A DNA stretch of 64,000 nucleotides, taken from assembly GCF_000143825.1 (NCBI RefSeq), contig NZ_CM000961.1, forward strand, positions 1,199,448 through 1,263,447, written 5' to 3'. Of the stretch, positions 38,532-46,794 are shown piece after piece. A program made the position numbers and the translations under genes. Below the pieces are notes generated by a model. It was not told the DNA's origin, made no database searches, and was given only the letters and a program-made list of their open reading frames with translations. How positions within the stretch are numbered: position 1 is the stretch's first letter; the number at the start of each line of letters is the position of its first letter. Origin of the DNA: Corynebacterium genitalium ATCC 33030 (GTDB lineage: Bacteria > Actinomycetota > Actinomycetes > Mycobacteriales > Mycobacteriaceae).

Positions 38532-39068
38532 ATGAGGGAAGACCTAGAGATTGTCGCCCGCCAGCTCGGGCGCGAGCCGCGCGGCGTACTAGCCATCGCG
38601 TACCGCACGCCCGACGGCCAACCGGCTGTGGTCAAGACCGCGCCCAAGCTTGACGACGGCACCCCGTTCCCCACCCTGTACTACCTCACCGACCCACGCC
38701 TGACCGCTGAGGCTTCCCGCCTGGAGGTCGCGCAGGTGATGAAGTGGATGGAATCCCGTCTGGGCACCGACCCAGACCTCAAGGCGGACTACCGTGCCGC
38801 CCACGAGCACTACCTGGCCGAACGCAACGCCATCGAGGACCTCGGCACCGACTTCTCCGGTGGTGGCATGCCGGACCGGGTGAAGTGCCTGCACGTCCTG
38901 ATCGCCTACGCGCTGGCAGAGGGGCCAGGCCGCGTCCGCCTGGGCACGGAAGCGGTCGCTCTCGCAGCCGAGCACGGCAACATGCGCGGCACCGCGATCC
39001 CGGAAGACTGGCCGACATTGGACGATCTCGGCATCACGCTCGAGGAAGCAGGGGAGGGCCTGGCATGA
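38532..39068 (+). CDS. DUF501 protein
   Basis: 178 residues of the actinobacterial DUF501 family, function unknown. The start REDLEIVARQLGREPRGVLAIAYR and the Cys/His-containing centre FSGGGMPDRVKCLHVLIAYALAEGPGR are typical. It lies 5 bases after the ftsB-like gene and overlaps the phosphatase gene by 4 bases, so these three are one transcript; this order is conserved and suggests a shared link to growth or polyphosphate/ppGpp control. Confidence 0.9.
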   Translation: MREDLEIVARQLGREPRGVLAIAYRTPDGQPAVVKTAPKLDDGTPFPTLYYLTDPRLTAEASRLEVAQVMKWMESRLGTDPDLKADYRAAHEHYLAERNAIEDLGTDFSGGGMPDRVKCLHVLIAYALAEGPGRVRLGTEAVALAAEHGNMRGTAIPEDWPTLDDLGITLEEAGEGLA

Positions 39069-40018
39069 CGGCCGGGAAAACCGTCGCGGCTGTGGACTGC
39101 GGCACGAACTCCATCCGTTTGCTTATCGGCGCCATCGAGGAGGACGGTGCGCTTCGGGAAATCACCCGCGAAAACACCATCGTCCGTCTCGGGCAGGGGG
39201 TGGACGCCACCGGTCGCCTCGCTCCCGAAGCCATTGAGCGCACGCGCGAGGCTCTCGCCGCGTACGTCGACCGCATGGAGGCTGAAGGCGTATCCGCCGT
39301 GCGTATGGTGGCCACCTCCGCGACCCGCGATGCGTCCAACCGTGACGACTTTTTCGGCATGACCGCCGAGCTTCTCGGCCGCATACAAGACGGCGCCCAA
39401 GCCGAAGTCATCAGCGGGGAAGAGGAAGCGGACCTGTCGTTCACGGGCGCGACCCTCGACATTGATTCTGACCGCGGCCCGTTCTGCGTCATCGACTTAG
39501 GCGGCGGTTCGACTGAGTTCATTGTCGGTACCGCAGCGGGGGAGATCCTCGGTGCTTACTCCACCCAAATGGGCTGCGTCAGGTTGACGGAGCGCATCCT
39601 GCGCAGTGATCCGCCGACGGGGGAGGAGACGAGTGAGGCGCGGGGGTACGTCGATAAGCAAATGGCGGAGGCCGCGGAGACCGTGCCTGTCGCGCAGGCT
39701 GCGACGTTTGTGGGGTGCGCGGGAACATTCACCACGCTCAGCGCGCTGGCGCAGGACCTTGATTCCTACGATCCCGAGCGGATCCACATGTCCGACATCC
39801 CGTTTGCGCGGATGCGGGAAGTCACCGGATGGCTGCGGTCAGTGACAGCGAAGGAACGTGCGGCGAACCCCGTGGTGCACCCCGGGCGTGCCGACGTCAT
39901 CGGGTCCGGGTCTGTCATCGTCGAGCAGATGATGACCGCGTTCGAAGCGCACGGAGCCGTGTCTTTCGTGATCAGCGAAAAAGACATCCTCGACGGGATT
40001 GTCGCGGGGCTGGTTTAG
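39065..40018 (+). CDS. ppx: Exopolyphosphatase / Ppx-GppA phosphatase
   Basis: 317 residues of the ASKHA fold. VAAVDCGTNSIRLLIG (phosphate 1), FCVIDLGGGSTEFIVG (phosphate 2) and VGCAGTFTTLSALA follow the Ppx/GppA order. It lacks the C-terminal HD domain of long Ppx, as normal for the short actinobacterial type that hydrolyses polyphosphate or pppGpp. ATG 39065 overlaps the DUF501 stop. A GCTTATCGACG copy lies at 39649-39659, read as GTC GAT AAG. Confidence 0.92.
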   Translation: MTAGKTVAAVDCGTNSIRLLIGAIEEDGALREITRENTIVRLGQGVDATGRLAPEAIERTREALAAYVDRMEAEGVSAVRMVATSATRDASNRDDFFGMTAELLGRIQDGAQAEVISGEEEADLSFTGATLDIDSDRGPFCVIDLGGGSTEFIVGTAAGEILGAYSTQMGCVRLTERILRSDPPTGEETSEARGYVDKQMAEAAETVPVAQAATFVGCAGTFTTLSALAQDLDSYDPERIHMSDIPFARMREVTGWLRSVTAKERAANPVVHPGRADVIGSGSVIVEQMMTAFEAHGAVSFVISEKDILDGIVAGLV

Positions 40019-40021
40019 GCT

Positions 40022-40285
40022 CTAATCCTCGTCGGGTTCGTAAATCTCGTGCTCGAGCTCCGGCCCGGTGCTCTTCTTGCCGCGCTTGAGATCCTTCACC
40101 TCGCGCATACGCGGCTCCGGGTCGAGCTGATTCGCGATGGCTTTGCGCGTCGAGCGGACAACCTGCTGCGTCACAGGCGAATTGACCACTTTCTGGGTGG
40201 TGTCGACGATCTGGTGGTATCGCTTGCGCCCCGCCTTCGTGCCAAACACGTACCCGGCTGCTGCTCCGACGACGAACTGAATCAT
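40022..40285 (-). CDS. Small YtxH-like protein
   Basis: 87 residues. The start MIQFVVGAAAGYVFGTKAGRKRYHQI is a short Gly-rich hydrophobic segment followed by basic residues, the pattern of YtxH-like proteins; the remainder is polar and charged, ending in a Glu/Asp tail. ATG 40285 lies 7 bases after TAGACT on the coding strand, hence likely leaderless. It converges with ppx, leaving 3 bases between stop codons. Role unknown; relatives are linked to envelope stress. Confidence 0.7.
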   Translation of the reverse strand: MIQFVVGAAAGYVFGTKAGRKRYHQIVDTTQKVVNSPVTQQVVRSTRKAIANQLDPEPRMREVKDLKRGKKSTGPELEHEIYEPDED

Positions 40286-40345
40286 GCGCCCGAGTCTACC
40301 TGCTCGCAGTTGTTCGTCGAGAGCGAGGCTTTCGCTTAACGACGA

Positions 40346-40371
40346 AACCCAGCGCATTCCTGTGCTGGGTT
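40346..40371 (-). terminator. Terminator of tRNA-Asn
   Basis: AACCCAGC (40346-40353) pairs with GCTGGGTT (40364-40371), extended inward with one G-U pair to a TTCC loop. On the minus strand the stem is followed by TTTCGTCG, directly after the tRNA. Confidence 0.6.
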
Positions 40372-40377
40372 AATCTG

Positions 40378-40450
40378 CTCCCGCAACTGGGCTCGAACCA
40401 GTGACCCTTCGATTAACAGTCGAATGCTCTGCCAACTGAGCTATGCGGGA
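40378..40450 (-). tRNA. tRNA-Asn (GTT)
   Basis: 73-nt cloverleaf on the minus strand: acceptor TCCCGCA/TGCGGGA with discriminator G, D-arm AGCTCAGTTGGCAGAGC, anticodon loop CTGTTAA with GTT, T-arm GGTTCGAGCC. CCA is not encoded. Confidence 0.95.
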
Positions 40451-40579
40451 ATGCTGCTGTGCAACGTTTTGCTACTTTAGCCCGTAGGTGTTCACAGTGA
40501 CAAATCGCCAGTAAGTACGCGCTTTTCGGCTTCGTTCGGTAGTGTGGTGCCCGGTTTCATTGGGCTGAGCGCGCGCGGA

Positions 40580-40585
40580 TATACT
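40580..40585 (+). promoter_or_regulatory. -10 box of tRNA(CAU)
   Basis: TATACT lies 12 bases before the tRNA 5' end, a near-consensus -10 with room for a short leader. Confidence 0.5.
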
Positions 40586-40597
40586 GACTCGCTGCGA

Positions 40598-40671
40598 GGG
40601 GCTATAGCTCAGTCGGTTAGAGCCGCGGACTCATAATCCGTTGGTCGCGGGTTCGAGCCCCGCTGGCCCCA
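40598..40671 (+). tRNA. tRNA with CAT anticodon (Met or Ile2)
   Basis: 74-nt cloverleaf: acceptor GGGGCTA/TGGCCCC with A73, D-arm AGCTCAGTCGGTTAGAGC, anticodon arm GGACTCATAATCC and T-arm GGGTTCGAGCCCC. It is not an initiator, because G1-C72 is paired. The GACTCATAATC arm and an acceptor like tRNA-Ile suggest tRNA-Ile2 needing TilS lysidine, but an elongator Met tRNA is not excluded. CCA is not encoded. Confidence 0.85.
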
Positions 40672-40878
40672 CTTATTAGGCATGGAACCCGTGTGTTCGG
40701 TGTCATGTGCCTGGTTTTCCGACTCGGCCAATTTAGTTTCCGTGTTGGTGATATAGTCAGGAAAGTCCTTGCGGTTAACTGTCAAACCGCTGTCTATGGA
40801 CTGCCTGTCATTTTCCCGTTCGCCTCGCTCAACGCGGTCGTTGCGCCCGGCGTTCGCCTTTTCCCACATGGAGACACA

Positions 40879-42924
40879 ATGAAGATGAACCTCCGCCGCG
40901 CGCTCGCCGGCTTCACCTCGGGAGCCATCGCGGTATCTGCGCTGGTTGTTCCCTCCGCCGTTGCTCAAGAGGCGACGACGACTGACGTTAATCTGCCGCT
41001 TGCTTGCTATGTTCAACCGAAGGGTAGCGCTGCATTTGCAAGAACCTCCCTTGATCTCGGTAATGACTTTGCACTCGCTTTCAAAGCAACCGCACCTGAC
41101 ACTGTGCAGGTTGGCGAGGAATTCGAGTACGTAATTGACCCCGGTTCAGTCGCTTTTCCCACTGTCATGAGTGCGCAAGGAAAAACGGTTGCCGTAAAGC
41201 GTTTATCCCAAGCCAATCTGTGGATCGATCTTCCGGACAACGTCGAGCTCACTTCTTTCGAATTTGATCAAAACACTCCTCGTAAATTCAGTGTTCTTGA
41301 AGAGGGGGGTCGTCTTCGTTTTGTCGGTGAGCAACAACGCAAAGACCCTGTCGAGGTCGGTCCGGTGGGGTTTACCGGGAAGAACGTTGGCGATAACCCC
41401 GCCGAGTGGGTAGCTAGTAACGAGGGACGCTGGTTCTACGGTGGTGCAGAGATTTTGAAGCCGGGCGACGAGAAGCTGCCTAAGGTGACGCTGAAGCTCA
41501 AGGCGACTGGTGAGCCTGGCTCTACCGTACAACCATCCATCCGGAAGACGGATGCTACAACGCTCAACCCCGACGCATTCGTACAGGGCTTGGTCCAGGG
41601 GAGCACGAAGGTGTTTTTCTCAGAGAAAAACATCAACGCGTTGGTTCGCTGCGGTCTCTCTGAGGATTACACCGCCCCTGGCGGTAAGAAAGCAGCTGCA
41701 ACTCCGTTTCCGGCTGTAAAGATCGTTGAAAAAGAGGAGTCGACTGAAGAACAGTCGGTTCCGGTCTCCCCTACAACCCAGGAATCGTCTGCACCGGTGA
41801 CGTCTGAGGAGGAGAAGTTGACTCCGAAAACGACAACGTCCGCTTCGGAGGAGGCCGAGCCGACGACACCAACCGATGCTTCGGCGACGTCTGAAACGAA
41901 CGACGAGGAGTCGAGCACTACTTCGACCACGTCCGAGAAGGACGACAAGGAATCCAGCAAGCCGGCTGAGCCGACTGATAAGCAGGACGAGAAGCCGACG
42001 ACGACGACCACCGAACAGGCTGAGCCGACTGACGAGCAGAGCGAGAAGCCAACGACTACTACCTTGACGACGTCTGAAACGAACGACGAGGAGTCGAGCA
42101 CTACTTCGACCACGTCCGAGAAGGACGACAAGGAATCCAGCAAGCCGGCTGAGCCGACTGATAAGCAGGACGAGAAGCCGACGACGACGACCACCGAACA
42201 GGCTGAGCCGACTGACGAGCAGAGCGAGAAGCCAACGACTACTACCTTGACGACGTCTGAAACGAACGACGAGGAGTCGAGCACTACTTCGACCACGTCC
42301 GAGAAGGACGACAAGGAATCCAGCAAGCCGGCTGAGCCGACTGATAAGCAGGACGAGAAGCCGACGACGACGACCACCGAACAGGCTGAGCCGACTGACG
42401 AGCAGAGCGAGAAGCCGACGACTTCTACCTTGACGACGTCTGAAACGAACGACGAGGAGTCGAGCACTACTTCGACCACGTCCGAGAAGCAGGACACTGG
42501 GTCCAGCAAGGCGGCTGAGCCGACGGAGAAGCGGGAGGACGAGTCGAGCAAGGCGGCTGAGCCGACTGATAAGCAGGACGAGAAGCCGACCACGACGACA
42601 AACTCAGACGAGCCGCAGTCACCCACGACCACGACAACCGAGGAGGCTCCGAAGGGCCCGTCCAACCCTTCTGATGGTTCTGGGAAAGGTTCCACTGAAG
42701 GTTCCGGAAAGGGCTCGTCTGAGGGCTCCGCGAAGGGATTCTTTGACGGTTCCTCCGGTTCGTCCGAACTGTCCTCTTCGCCGATGGGCAAGATCGTGCT
42801 GATCACGCTCGGTGTGCTGGCTGGCCTGGCAGGCCTCGTGGGCATCTACAACTGCTTCGAGCGCAACGGCTACATCCAGAACTGCCTCGAGCGAATCGGC
42901 GGTATCAAGCTCCCGAAGTTCTAA
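40879..42924 (+). CDS. Cell-surface protein with 61-aa tandem repeats
   Basis: 681 residues. A signal peptide ends near SAVAQE, followed by a 270-residue N-terminal domain with two Cys (LACYVQPKG and LVRCGLSE) that I do not recognise. Then comes a Thr/Ser/Glu/Lys/Pro-rich stalk of three near-identical 61-residue repeats (41887-42435) plus a degenerate fourth, and a Gly/Ser linker. A C-terminal hydrophobic segment (MGKIVLITLGVLAGLAGLVGIYNCF) with a 30-residue tail anchors it; there is no LPXTG. This is the layout of a stalked envelope protein. Base composition of the N-terminal part is lower in GC than neighbours. Start ATG 40879; ATG 40885 is possible. Confidence 0.85.
   Translation: MKMNLRRALAGFTSGAIAVSALVVPSAVAQEATTTDVNLPLACYVQPKGSAAFARTSLDLGNDFALAFKATAPDTVQVGEEFEYVIDPGSVAFPTVMSAQGKTVAVKRLSQANLWIDLPDNVELTSFEFDQNTPRKFSVLEEGGRLRFVGEQQRKDPVEVGPVGFTGKNVGDNPAEWVASNEGRWFYGGAEILKPGDEKLPKVTLKLKATGEPGSTVQPSIRKTDATTLNPDAFVQGLVQGSTKVFFSEKNINALVRCGLSEDYTAPGGKKAAATPFPAVKIVEKEESTEEQSVPVSPTTQESSAPVTSEEEKLTPKTTTSASEEAEPTTPTDASATSETNDEESSTTSTTSEKDDKESSKPAEPTDKQDEKPTTTTTEQAEPTDEQSEKPTTTTLTTSETNDEESSTTSTTSEKDDKESSKPAEPTDKQDEKPTTTTTEQAEPTDEQSEKPTTTTLTTSETNDEESSTTSTTSEKDDKESSKPAEPTDKQDEKPTTTTTEQAEPTDEQSEKPTTSTLTTSETNDEESSTTSTTSEKQDTGSSKAAEPTEKREDESSKAAEPTDKQDEKPTTTTNSDEPQSPTTTTTEEAPKGPSNPSDGSGKGSTEGSGKGSSEGSAKGFFDGSSGSSELSSSPMGKIVLITLGVLAGLAGLVGIYNCFERNGYIQNCLERIGGIKLPKF
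41887..42435 (+). repeat. Three tandem 183-bp coding repeats
   Basis: Units begin at 41887, 42070 and 42253; a fourth, diverged unit begins at 42436. Each complete unit is 183 bp (61 codons) and they are almost identical in DNA, including synonymous sites, which points to recent recombination or slippage. Length variation between strains is expected. Confidence 0.9.
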
Positions 42925-42954
42925 ACCCTAGGGATTAGCGTCCCGTAAAACCGA

Positions 42955-42999
42955 GACCTCCCGCGACCCAGCCATTGAGCTGGAGTCCGGGAGGTCTTT
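42955..42999. terminator. Terminator after surface protein gene
   Basis: GACCTCCCG (42955-42963) pairs with CGGGAGGTC (42988-42996), with inner CCAGC/GCTGG, and CTTTC follows. It lies between two convergent genes. Confidence 0.7.
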
Positions 43000-43027
43000 C
43001 GCGGTTCAGATCCGATTCACCAGGGGA

Positions 43028-44194
43028 TTAGTCGGTGATGACCGGCCCGTCGATAGCTGCAATGGAGTTGGCCAGCAGCGCCGTGAAGAACGGCACGGAG
43101 TCGGGGTAGATGAACTCGTACCGGGCGTGGGCGCCAGCGCCACCAGCGCCCAGACCGCACACGACGGGTGTGCCGACTGCGGAGATGAAGTTGGCGTCGG
43201 ACCCGCCGCCGACGGAAACCCCCTCGAAGTCAGAGTGGCCCAAAGCTTCGGCCTGGGACTTGAGCACCTGGAAGAGAGCCTCAGTGCCCTCGGTGTGCAC
43301 CATCGGCGGGCGGTTCCAGTTGCGTTCGGCGGTGATCTCCACGCGAGGGTCGGACCATGTGATGGCGTCGAGGGCGGCGTCGAGACGCTGTGTTTCTTCC
43401 GGTACCCAGTGGCGGACATCGAGCTTGGCGTAGGCAGATCCGGGCACGACGTTGGCCCCGGTGCCGCCGCCGACAACACCGACGTTGATGGAGGTTCCCT
43501 TCTCCGGGTCGGCATACTTCGTCGCCTCGAGACACCACTCCATCAGGGCAGTAATGGCGTTGGCGCCCTTCTCCGGTTCGAGGCCGGCGTGCGCCTCAAT
43601 TCCTGTGGCGGTGACGTTGATGTCGCCGATGCCTTTGCGGGTGACCTTGACGTTGCCGTCGACACTTGCTTCGAGCACGAACGCGGCATCAGCGCCGGTG
43701 GCGACATTCTCAATGATGCGCTGCGAACTCGGCGAACCGATCTCCTCATCGCCGTTGAAAATGTACGTCACGGTCGGGTGCGGGATGCCGGCATCCTTGA
43801 GCAGCTTCAGTGCCCAAATGCCTTGCGTCAGACCGATCTTCATGTCGAAGATCCCGGGCGCGGAAAGACGCTCGCGCGGGTCGTCATGGGCGGGCGGATC
43901 CCAGGCTTCAACGGCCCCGGCAGGCCACACCGTGTCGTAGTGGCCCGCGATGACCACGTTGCCGGGCAGGTCACCTTTGTAGGTGAGCACGGCGATGTCG
44001 CCGCGGATGTCGCCGTCGTGAAGCTGCTTGTCATCGGACGGGCCCAAACGCTTTTCGACGAGCCCCAGCAACACCTTCAAACCCGCATCCAACGCCGGTT
44101 TATCGAAGGAGTAGGTCTCTTGGTTGACCAGGAGCATGGCGTCGTCAAGCATCTGCTCCACATGTGCTTCCGCTAGTTCGAGTGAAATGCTCAT
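43028..44194 (-). CDS. M20-family metallopeptidase (carboxypeptidase G2-like)
   Basis: 388 residues of the dizinc M20 family. Ligands and catalytic groups appear in AGHYDTVWP, FDMKIG, FNGDEEIGS (Glu pair), VLEASVDG and near the end in GLGAGGAGAHARYEF. The lid domain (KVTRKGIGDINVTATGIEAHAG) is present. No signal peptide, so a cytoplasmic peptidase or deacylase acting on glutamyl or N-acyl amino acid substrates. A perfect 8-bp inverted repeat overlaps its start codon. Confidence 0.9.
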   Translation of the reverse strand: MSISLELAEAHVEQMLDDAMLLVNQETYSFDKPALDAGLKVLLGLVEKRLGPSDDKQLHDGDIRGDIAVLTYKGDLPGNVVIAGHYDTVWPAGAVEAWDPPAHDDPRERLSAPGIFDMKIGLTQGIWALKLLKDAGIPHPTVTYIFNGDEEIGSPSSQRIIENVATGADAAFVLEASVDGNVKVTRKGIGDINVTATGIEAHAGLEPEKGANAITALMEWCLEATKYADPEKGTSINVGVVGGGTGANVVPGSAYAKLDVRHWVPEETQRLDAALDAITWSDPRVEITAERNWNRPPMVHTEGTEALFQVLKSQAEALGHSDFEGVSVGGGSDANFISAVGTPVVCGLGAGGAGAHARYEFIYPDSVPFFTALLANSIAAIDGPVITD

Positions 44195-44213
44195 GCATCC
44201 CAGTGTGCATGAG
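44190..44213 (-). promoter_or_regulatory. Inverted repeat over the M20 peptidase start
   Basis: CTCATGCA (44190-44197) and TGCATGAG (44206-44213) are exact reverse complements around TCCCAGTG. The left arm contains the start codon (44192-44194), so a bound protein or mRNA hairpin there would control initiation. Confidence 0.4.
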
Positions 44214-44332
44214 GGTGTGCGGATCGTGCCGACTCAATTCGACTTCAAAACCAACTTCGTCGCGGGTGCTTCATGGGTGGCCTCGCCACATTGAGGGGTT
44301 GCTGCCGCGTTAAGCGGGCTAGTCTGGGGTGC

Positions 44333-45139
44333 ATGAACCTTGGCTGGACTGATGTCACGTATTCCGCTGCCCTGACGGGAACCGTTAGCGATTCCGAGGG
44401 CGACGTGGACCGTGTGTACGAGTTGATGAGCGTGACCAAGCTGCTCTCTGCTTACGCGTTCCTGATGGCGGTGGAGGAGGGGGTCTTCGAACTGGGCACC
44501 CCCTGCGGGCCGGACGGGTCCACGGTCCGGCACTTGCTGGCGCACGCCTCGGGACTGGATGCCTTCAAGCACGAGGTCCGCAAGGCACCGGAAGAGCGGC
44601 GCATTTACTCTTCGGCTGGGTTCGAGGTGCTGGCCGAGTTCCTCGAGGAAGAGACTGGGATGACCCTCGGCGAGTATGCCCGCGAGGGCATCTTTGAGCC
44701 GCTCGGCATGGGCAACACCGAGATCTACGGCTCCGCCGGCCACGGTGGGCGTTCCACTGTCGCCGACTTAGTGAAGTTCGCCGACGAGCTCATTTCGCCC
44801 ACGTTGCTTGCCGAAGAAACGCTCCGAGAGGCCTTCACCAACCAGTTCGGCGACTTGAACGGCATTGTCCCCGGTTACGGCATGCAAAAACCCTGCCCGT
44901 GGGGGCTTGGCTTTGAGATCAAGGGCGACAAGAGCCCCCACTGGACTGGCGGCACCATGCCGGAAGACACTGTCGGGCACTTCGGTATGTCCGGTACGTA
45001 CATGTGGGTGGTGCCGGCATGGTCGGCGTCGACAAGCGCGGGGACAGCGATGGTCATGCTCGCGGACAAGGAATTCGGGGATTGGGCAAAGCCGCTGTGG
45101 CAGGAGACGAATACGCGGATCTTTGACCAGCTAAGCTAG
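44333..45139 (+). CDS. Serine hydrolase, beta-lactamase class C fold
   Basis: 268 residues. The nucleophile motif SxxK appears as SVTKLLSAY (about residue 40) and the tyrosine motif as YSSAGFEVLAE (YSS instead of YxN). HLLAHASGLDAF and the final GHFGMSGTYMWVVP, with G-x-S/T-type third motif, fit class C esterase/beta-lactamase relatives. No signal peptide, so it probably works inside the cell as an esterase or peptidase rather than in antibiotic resistance. ATG 44333 lies 7 bases after TAGTCT (44320-44325). Confidence 0.85.
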   Translation: MNLGWTDVTYSAALTGTVSDSEGDVDRVYELMSVTKLLSAYAFLMAVEEGVFELGTPCGPDGSTVRHLLAHASGLDAFKHEVRKAPEERRIYSSAGFEVLAEFLEEETGMTLGEYAREGIFEPLGMGNTEIYGSAGHGGRSTVADLVKFADELISPTLLAEETLREAFTNQFGDLNGIVPGYGMQKPCPWGLGFEIKGDKSPHWTGGTMPEDTVGHFGMSGTYMWVVPAWSASTSAGTAMVMLADKEFGDWAKPLWQETNTRIFDQLS

Positions 45140-45143
45140 CCGA

Positions 45144-46031
45144 ATGTACTTCGGAGGCATTGACAACGCAGTCGGCCAAGCCATCGCGGTCCTCGACCTC
45201 ATTGGCGTGTTCCTCAACGCTGTCATCGGCGGCACAGTCGCGCGCCGCATGCGTTTTGACGCCGTGGGCTTCATGCTCATCGCCATCATCTCCGGCATGG
45301 CCGGCGGCATGATGCGCGACGCGATGATCGGCAATACTCCCGTCGCGGCGCTATCGGACCCCTGGTACATCTCCATCGCGCTCATCGGCGCGTTGGTTGC
45401 ATTCCTGGCCAACCTGCGCGGGTACGTCTGGGAGCTCACCCGCTTCCACGGGGACATGGTCATCCTCGGCGTCTGGTGCACCACCGGCACTGTCACCGCG
45501 TATTCGGCGGGGGTGGCGTGGATCGGCTGCATCCTCATGGGCATCATCACCGCGACCGGCGGCATGGTTATTCGTGAGGTGCTCATTGGGCGCATCCCGC
45601 GCATCCTCAACGACCAGCAGATGTACGTTGTGCCTGCCATTGTCGGCTCCGTTACCGCGCTGGTGCTCTACTCGTTCGAGCACCCCTCCGCTGCGCTGGT
45701 GTGCGCCCCGCTCATCGCGTTCGCGCTGGGTACCGCCGCCTACTGGGCGGGTTGGTACGTCCCCGCGAGCTCCGAGCTGGGTACAATCAACCGTCTGTTC
45801 GCGCGGCTCGAGCCCGATGCTTTTCGACGTTGGCGCCTCTCCAAGGAACACGCCCTCCTGGATGACCCCATTAACGACGACGGAATGATGCCCACCAAAG
45901 GCGAGGTCCGCGAGGCGTTAGAGGCGGTCGATCCGGCGACTCGAGAAGAGTTCCTTGCCGCTCTGTACCGCGTCTACATCGACCGGGACGGCGAGGACTC
46001 GGCCGGCGGCTGGGCCCGCCGAGCCGAGTAA
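45144..46031 (+). CDS. TRIC-type cation channel protein (YicG/UPF0126)
   Basis: 295 residues; seven hydrophobic segments in the first 205 residues with the two inverted repeats of the family, including the Gly-rich GMAGGMMRDAMIG and ATGGMVIREVLIG motifs. Prokaryotic TRIC channels conduct K+ or other monovalent cations. A cytoplasmic C-terminal extension (about 90 residues, charged) is specific to actinobacteria. It begins 4 bases after the hydrolase stop, and TAAGCT (45132-45137) could act as a local -10. A hairpin follows at 46042. Confidence 0.9.
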   Translation: MYFGGIDNAVGQAIAVLDLIGVFLNAVIGGTVARRMRFDAVGFMLIAIISGMAGGMMRDAMIGNTPVAALSDPWYISIALIGALVAFLANLRGYVWELTRFHGDMVILGVWCTTGTVTAYSAGVAWIGCILMGIITATGGMVIREVLIGRIPRILNDQQMYVVPAIVGSVTALVLYSFEHPSAALVCAPLIAFALGTAAYWAGWYVPASSELGTINRLFARLEPDAFRRWRLSKEHALLDDPINDDGMMPTKGEVREALEAVDPATREEFLAALYRVYIDRDGEDSAGGWARRAE

Positions 46032-46041
46032 AACCGAGTAA

Positions 46042-46094
46042 AACCCTCAACTAGCACTTGAGTAAATGGGGGTGTCAAGTGCAGGTTGAGGGTT
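46042..46094 (+). terminator. Long hairpin after TRIC gene
   Basis: AACCCTCAACTAGCACTTGA (46042-46061) pairs with TCAAGTGCAGGTTGAGGGTT (46075-46094) with two mismatches, giving a 20-bp stem. No T-run; it is either a strong terminator or another palindromic element. Confidence 0.6.
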
Positions 46095-46169
46095 GCCAGT
46101 GTGGCTAGAGCGCATGAAGAATTGCACCGAGCCGTTTCGAGACTCTTGAAACGTTTGAGGACGTAGGGG

Positions 46170-46186
46170 AAGACGATCCTCGTCTT
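46170..46186 (+). promoter_or_regulatory. Hairpin in leader of hypothetical gene
   Basis: AAGACGA (46170-46176) pairs perfectly with TCGTCTT (46180-46186) 35 bases before ATG 46222; GTTTC/GAAAC half-sites (46134-46152) lie just upstream. This could be a leader hairpin or operator. Confidence 0.4.
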
Positions 46187-46221
46187 ACGTGCATGCGCGC
46201 GTCAATGAAAGGACTTTCCCT

Positions 46222-46605
46222 ATGACTGTCACACTTCTGGACTCAGCCCTGTCTGCACCAACCCTCAGCCCGGTTGCGCCACGGGAGCGGGCTGTCCTCT
46301 CCATTAGCGGAATGCCCCGCCACCTGCGCCTGCGCGTAGAAGAGCTCATGGCCGAGCACCTCAGTCCTGCTGAGCTTTCCGAGTTTTCTCTCGATGCCGC
46401 CGGTCTCGACGATGCCGACCTTCATGACGCCGCGATCTGGGACACCCGCTGGTTCACCCGGTGGACGCGCGACCCGGGACGTGCTGGGGTTGCACCGACC
46501 GTCAGCTGCCGCGAGATCATTGACGCCCCAGCCAATGAACTGGCCACCTTCCGGGCTGCGCTGACCGAACTTGCCGGTACGTTCCGGTTCTCGGCAAGGG
46601 TCTAG
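46222..46605 (+). CDS. Hypothetical protein, 127 aa
   Basis: 127 residues with no recognised domain, signal or membrane helix. The centre is acidic and helical (VEELMAEHLSPAELSEFSLDAAGLDDADLHDAA), and the end is basic. GAAAGGA upstream supports ATG 46222. The gene is isolated between two palindrome-rich gaps, so it looks accessory. Function unknown. Confidence 0.65.
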   Translation: MTVTLLDSALSAPTLSPVAPRERAVLSISGMPRHLRLRVEELMAEHLSPAELSEFSLDAAGLDDADLHDAAIWDTRWFTRWTRDPGRAGVAPTVSCREIIDAPANELATFRAALTELAGTFRFSARV

Positions 46606-46652
46606 CGCTGCTGGGCACTCCGGTATGGTTGCCGGGGTCCTTCCTGCCGCGT

Positions 46653-46757
46653 GTGTGAACGATTCAGCCCGAGACGCCCCATTAGTCGACGTGCACATTG
46701 CTGTGAACTGGACTTATAAAGACCGGGGCATGGGTTGGTGCGCTACATCGTTCACAC
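46653..46757. repeat. Palindromic element with 11-bp perfect arms (family C)
   Basis: GTGTGAACGAT (46653-46663) and ATCGTTCACAC (46747-46757) are exact reverse complements, 83 bases apart. Secondary pairing of GACGCCCC with GGGGCGTT extends beyond the right arm. It fills the gap between the hypothetical gene and the acyl carrier protein gene. Confidence 0.55.
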
Positions 46758-46780
46758 CGGGCCGAGAGGCATCGGGGCGT

Positions 46781-46794
46781 TCACCCTAGGGTGA
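46781..46794. repeat. 14-bp perfect palindrome at ACP stop
   Basis: TCACCCTAGGGTGA is fully self-complementary and includes the stop codon of the acyl carrier protein gene (minus strand). Confidence 0.4.

Noticed and set aside
41887..42600. Possible CRISPR array
   Set aside because: The 183-bp repeats are contiguous coding repeats without spacers and stay in frame.
44333..45139. Antibiotic beta-lactamase
   Set aside because: No signal peptide and the tyrosine motif is YSS; a cytoplasmic esterase or peptidase is more likely.
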